A stretch of 6,620 bases of DNA from Comamonas sp. (GTDB lineage: Bacteria; Pseudomonadota; Gammaproteobacteria; Burkholderiales; Burkholderiaceae_C): contig JAHAYB010000332.1 of assembly GCA_018384835.1 (NCBI GenBank), positions 1 through 6,620 on the forward strand, in the 5' to 3' direction. This document shows, in pieces, positions 6,417 through 6,620 of the stretch. The notes beneath the pieces are model-generated. The model did no database searches, was not told the DNA's origin, and saw only the letters and a program-made list of their open reading frames with translations. Position 1 is the first letter of the stretch, and each line of letters begins with the position of its first letter. A program made the position numbers and the translations under genes.

Positions 6417-6620
6417 TTAAGCGCAATGCTTGGCGATATAGTCTTTCACCGTCTGGGTATCAGCAGGCATGATTTGTACGCGCTTGGGCAGGTTTTCAAT
6501 GCCTTCAAACTGCGCGGGGCGCTCAGGCTGGCGGCCTAGCGCCTCTTCAATCGTGGCGGCAAATTTGATGGGCAGGGCGGTTTCCAGCACCAGCATAGGC
6601 TCTGCGCCCAGATGTTCACG
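6417..6620 (-). CDS. thrC: Threonine synthase ThrC, C-terminal part
   Basis: The last 67 residues plus stop (TAA at 6419-6417) of a gene that starts outside the window; it was read by hand in the minus frame. The piece runs from REHLGAEPMLVLETALPIKF through EEALGRQPERPAQFEGIENL and PKRVQIMPADTQTVKDYIAK to HCA. This matches the C-terminus of the proteobacterial (E. coli/yeast-like, long-form) threonine synthase, where the LETALPxKF and FEGIExLP segments are conserved. The enzyme is pyridoxal-phosphate dependent and converts O-phosphohomoserine to threonine and phosphate, the last step of threonine synthesis. The PLP lysine lies upstream, outside the window. An intrinsic terminator follows 52 bases after the stop. 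moeA downstream on the same strand is a metabolically unrelated neighbour. Confidence 0.88.
   Translation of the reverse strand, partial: REHLGAEPMLVLETALPIKFAATIEEALGRQPERPAQFEGIENLPKRVQIMPADTQTVKDYIAKHCA

Overview
This GC-rich window reads like a chromosome segment of a betaproteobacterium, most likely Burkholderiales and close to the Comamonadaceae. The basis is codon usage, the protein styles and the thrC-moeA-moaD gene order; no rRNA or other taxonomic marker is present, so this is inference. Coding density is very high. There are seven protein genes, two of them cut by the window edges, and no gene-free stretch longer than about 170 bases. I saw no tRNA, rRNA, insertion sequence, CRISPR array, phage gene or integration site.

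Left part (1-2072, + strand): the 3' end of an AcrB/MexB-type RND drug-efflux pump gene overlaps by 4 bases, through an ATGA junction, the gene for its outer-membrane channel lipoprotein of the OprM/TolC family. These are the last two genes of a tripartite efflux operon. The periplasmic adaptor gene would lie upstream, outside the window.

Middle part (2033-4735): a minus-strand gene for a SAM-dependent methyltransferase of the leucine-carboxyl-methyltransferase-like family converges on the efflux operon. Its last codons overlap the end of the channel gene by 40 bases. It is divergent from a plus-strand SulP-family anion transporter with a C-terminal STAS domain. The 171-base divergent spacer holds a candidate promoter and two small inverted repeats, and the transporter start has no visible Shine-Dalgarno sequence.

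Right part (4744-6620, minus strand), in transcription order: the 3' end of thrC (threonine synthase), an intrinsic terminator, moeA (molybdenum insertion) and moaD (small subunit of molybdopterin synthase). moeA and moaD act in one pathway: MoaD carries the sulfur that makes the dithiolene of molybdopterin, and MoeA later inserts molybdate. moaD ends only 8 bases from the convergent SulP gene, so moaE, the usual partner, is not next to it here.

I found no clearly new multi-gene system. The observations most worth a second look are the thrC terminator whose U-tract touches the moeA ribosome binding site, the missing moaE, the overlapping convergent gene ends with a GC-only hairpin at the channel-gene stop codon, and the methyltransferase of unknown substrate.
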